Assembly: GCA_009914645.1 (NCBI GenBank)
Contig: VFLB01000075.1
Location: 1 to 7,453 of the forward strand
DNA from: Synechococcaceae bacterium Bin_79_3
Lineage (GTDB): Bacteria > Cyanobacteriota > Cyanobacteriia > PCC-6307 > Cyanobiaceae
Length of the DNA stretch: 7,453 nt
Direction of reading: 5' to 3'
Positions 6,824-7,453 of this stretch are shown in pieces. A program made the position numbers and the translations under genes. Numbering within the stretch: position 1 is the stretch's first letter; every line of letters starts with the position of its first letter. A model generated the notes under the pieces. The model had not been told where the DNA came from. It was given only the letters and a program-made list of their open reading frames with translations, and did not search any database.

Positions 6824-6866
6824 TGATAGCAATTAACGTATGGCGCGATCGTAAGAGGGAGGGGGC
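6824..6866. other. 43-nt gap between the GIY-YIG-like gene and pepA
   Basis: This is the longest gap between genes in the window. Read on the minus strand it has a C-rich stretch (GCCCCCTCCCTCTT), then a near-HIP1 core (CGATCGCG), then an AT-rich stretch (TACGTTAATTG) just before the pepA ATG. The AT-rich part could hold a weak -10 element, but no convincing -35/-10 pair, hairpin terminator or Shine-Dalgarno is visible. Co-transcription of the two genes is as likely as a separate pepA promoter. Confidence 0.5.
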
Positions 6867-7451
6867 TCAACTGTTCTGGAATGGGGTTTGCCAGCGCTGA
6901 CGGCATTCTTTATTAAAAGGGGGTTGCCAGAGGCGAATTTGCTCTTGTTCCACCTGGCGGCGAGCCCTGCTGCTGCTGGGGGCATCGCACCAAAAACGAA
7001 TGCTCAGCTGGGCTTTCTGGCCACAGCGCACTAAGCCTTCCCCGTAGGCAGCAAGGTAGGCCTTGCAATCGTGTTCCCCTTTCCAGCGCCGATCGGCGCA
7101 GCCGGTTTCCCCTAAATAAAGCATCAGATCTTTTGCCTCGCCGAGGCTGTGGTCGTATACGAAATAAAGCGCTGCTCCCCGCTGCGGCGGCTGTGGCCAG
7201 CGCCAGAAATGCAGGTTTTGGGCTGGCAAAAGCAAAGGGTTCGGCACTGGGCTGCGGGCTGTGGCTATTTCCAGTTCAAACAATTGGTATTGGCCTGGCT
7301 GGCACTCTTTCTGCTGTTGATACTGCTGCCGTTGATGAAGCAGAACCCGGGTTTGCCAGGCCTGTAAAACTTCTGGATTTAGGGCTAATTCCGGTTCGCT
7401 GCTGCAACTGGCGGGGGCCGTGAACAAGTTGGGTTGGTGGATTCTGTTCAT
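6867..7451 (-). CDS. GIY-YIG nuclease-like protein with uncharacterised N-terminal region
   Basis: The C-terminal part of this 194-residue product matches the GIY-YIG endonuclease pattern. ALYFVYD (94-100) stands for the GIY strand and LYLGET (111-116) for the YIG strand. Arg121/Arg122 in ADRRWKGEH sit at the catalytic arginine. VEQEQIRLWQPPFN (167-180) gives Glu168 as the metal-binding glutamate, with Asn180 at the same spacing as in UvrC-type domains (Glu to Asn, 12 residues). The family cuts DNA with one metal ion. The N-terminal 90 residues are Gln-rich (RQQYQQQ at 41-47), carry LNPEVLQAWQTRVL and several Pro/Trp residues, and match nothing I can name. The ATG at 7451 is only two bases from the window edge, so a start further upstream is possible. 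The gene lies 43 nt upstream of pepA on the same strand. Nuclease activity is inferred from motif spacing; the first motif is degenerate (LYF for GIY). Confidence 0.75.
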   Translation of the reverse strand: MNRIHQPNLFTAPASCSSEPELALNPEVLQAWQTRVLLHQRQQYQQQKECQPGQYQLFELEIATARSPVPNPLLLPAQNLHFWRWPQPPQRGAALYFVYDHSLGEAKDLMLYLGETGCADRRWKGEHDCKAYLAAYGEGLVRCGQKAQLSIRFWCDAPSSSRARRQVEQEQIRLWQPPFNKECRQRWQTPFQNS

Positions 7452-7453
7452 GG

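Overview
The window looks like core chromosome of a picocyanobacterium of the Synechococcus/Cyanobium type. The evidence is the order Omp85-lpxC-fabZ-lpxA-lpxB, the character of the Omp85 barrel and of the M17 aminopeptidase, mixed GC near 50-57% in most genes, scarce Shine-Dalgarno sequences, frequent GTG starts, and one HIP1 octamer. Genus assignment is inference from sequence character, not a database result. No mobile element, CRISPR array, tRNA or rRNA was seen, and coding density is almost complete.

Positions 1-5110 carry a tightly packed plus-strand operon. It begins inside the C-terminal beta-barrel of an Omp85/BamA-type outer-membrane assembly protein. It continues with lpxC, fabZ, lpxA and lpxB, the early and middle steps of lipid A synthesis plus the competing fatty-acid dehydratase. 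Next comes msrA, encoding a methionine sulfoxide reductase with a signal peptide, then a 64-residue protein of unknown function. The first six genes are separated by +2, -1, +2, -4 and 0 nt, and I see no Shine-Dalgarno motif at these internal starts. This suggests translation by coupling or reinitiation. The last small gene has a 24-nt gap and a strong GAGGAGG.

Positions 5084-7451 carry three genes on the minus strand, read from right to left: a GIY-YIG nuclease-like protein, the leucyl aminopeptidase pepA, and a 77-residue two-helix membrane protein. The two transcription units converge, and their terminal genes overlap tail to tail by 27 nt with no clear terminator.

Functionally, the plus-strand operon joins insertion of outer-membrane proteins (Omp85) with production of lipid A (LpxC, LpxA, LpxB). 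FabZ draws on the same 3-hydroxyacyl-ACP pool as LpxA, and MsrA would repair oxidised methionines in exported proteins. The minus-strand genes concern peptide turnover (PepA) and possibly DNA processing (GIY-YIG protein).

I did not find a clearly new biological system. The points most worth a second look are the GIY-YIG-like protein with its unassigned N-terminal half, the paired cysteines in the Omp85 barrel, the GC drop inside that barrel, and the attachment of an exported MsrA to the lipid A operon.
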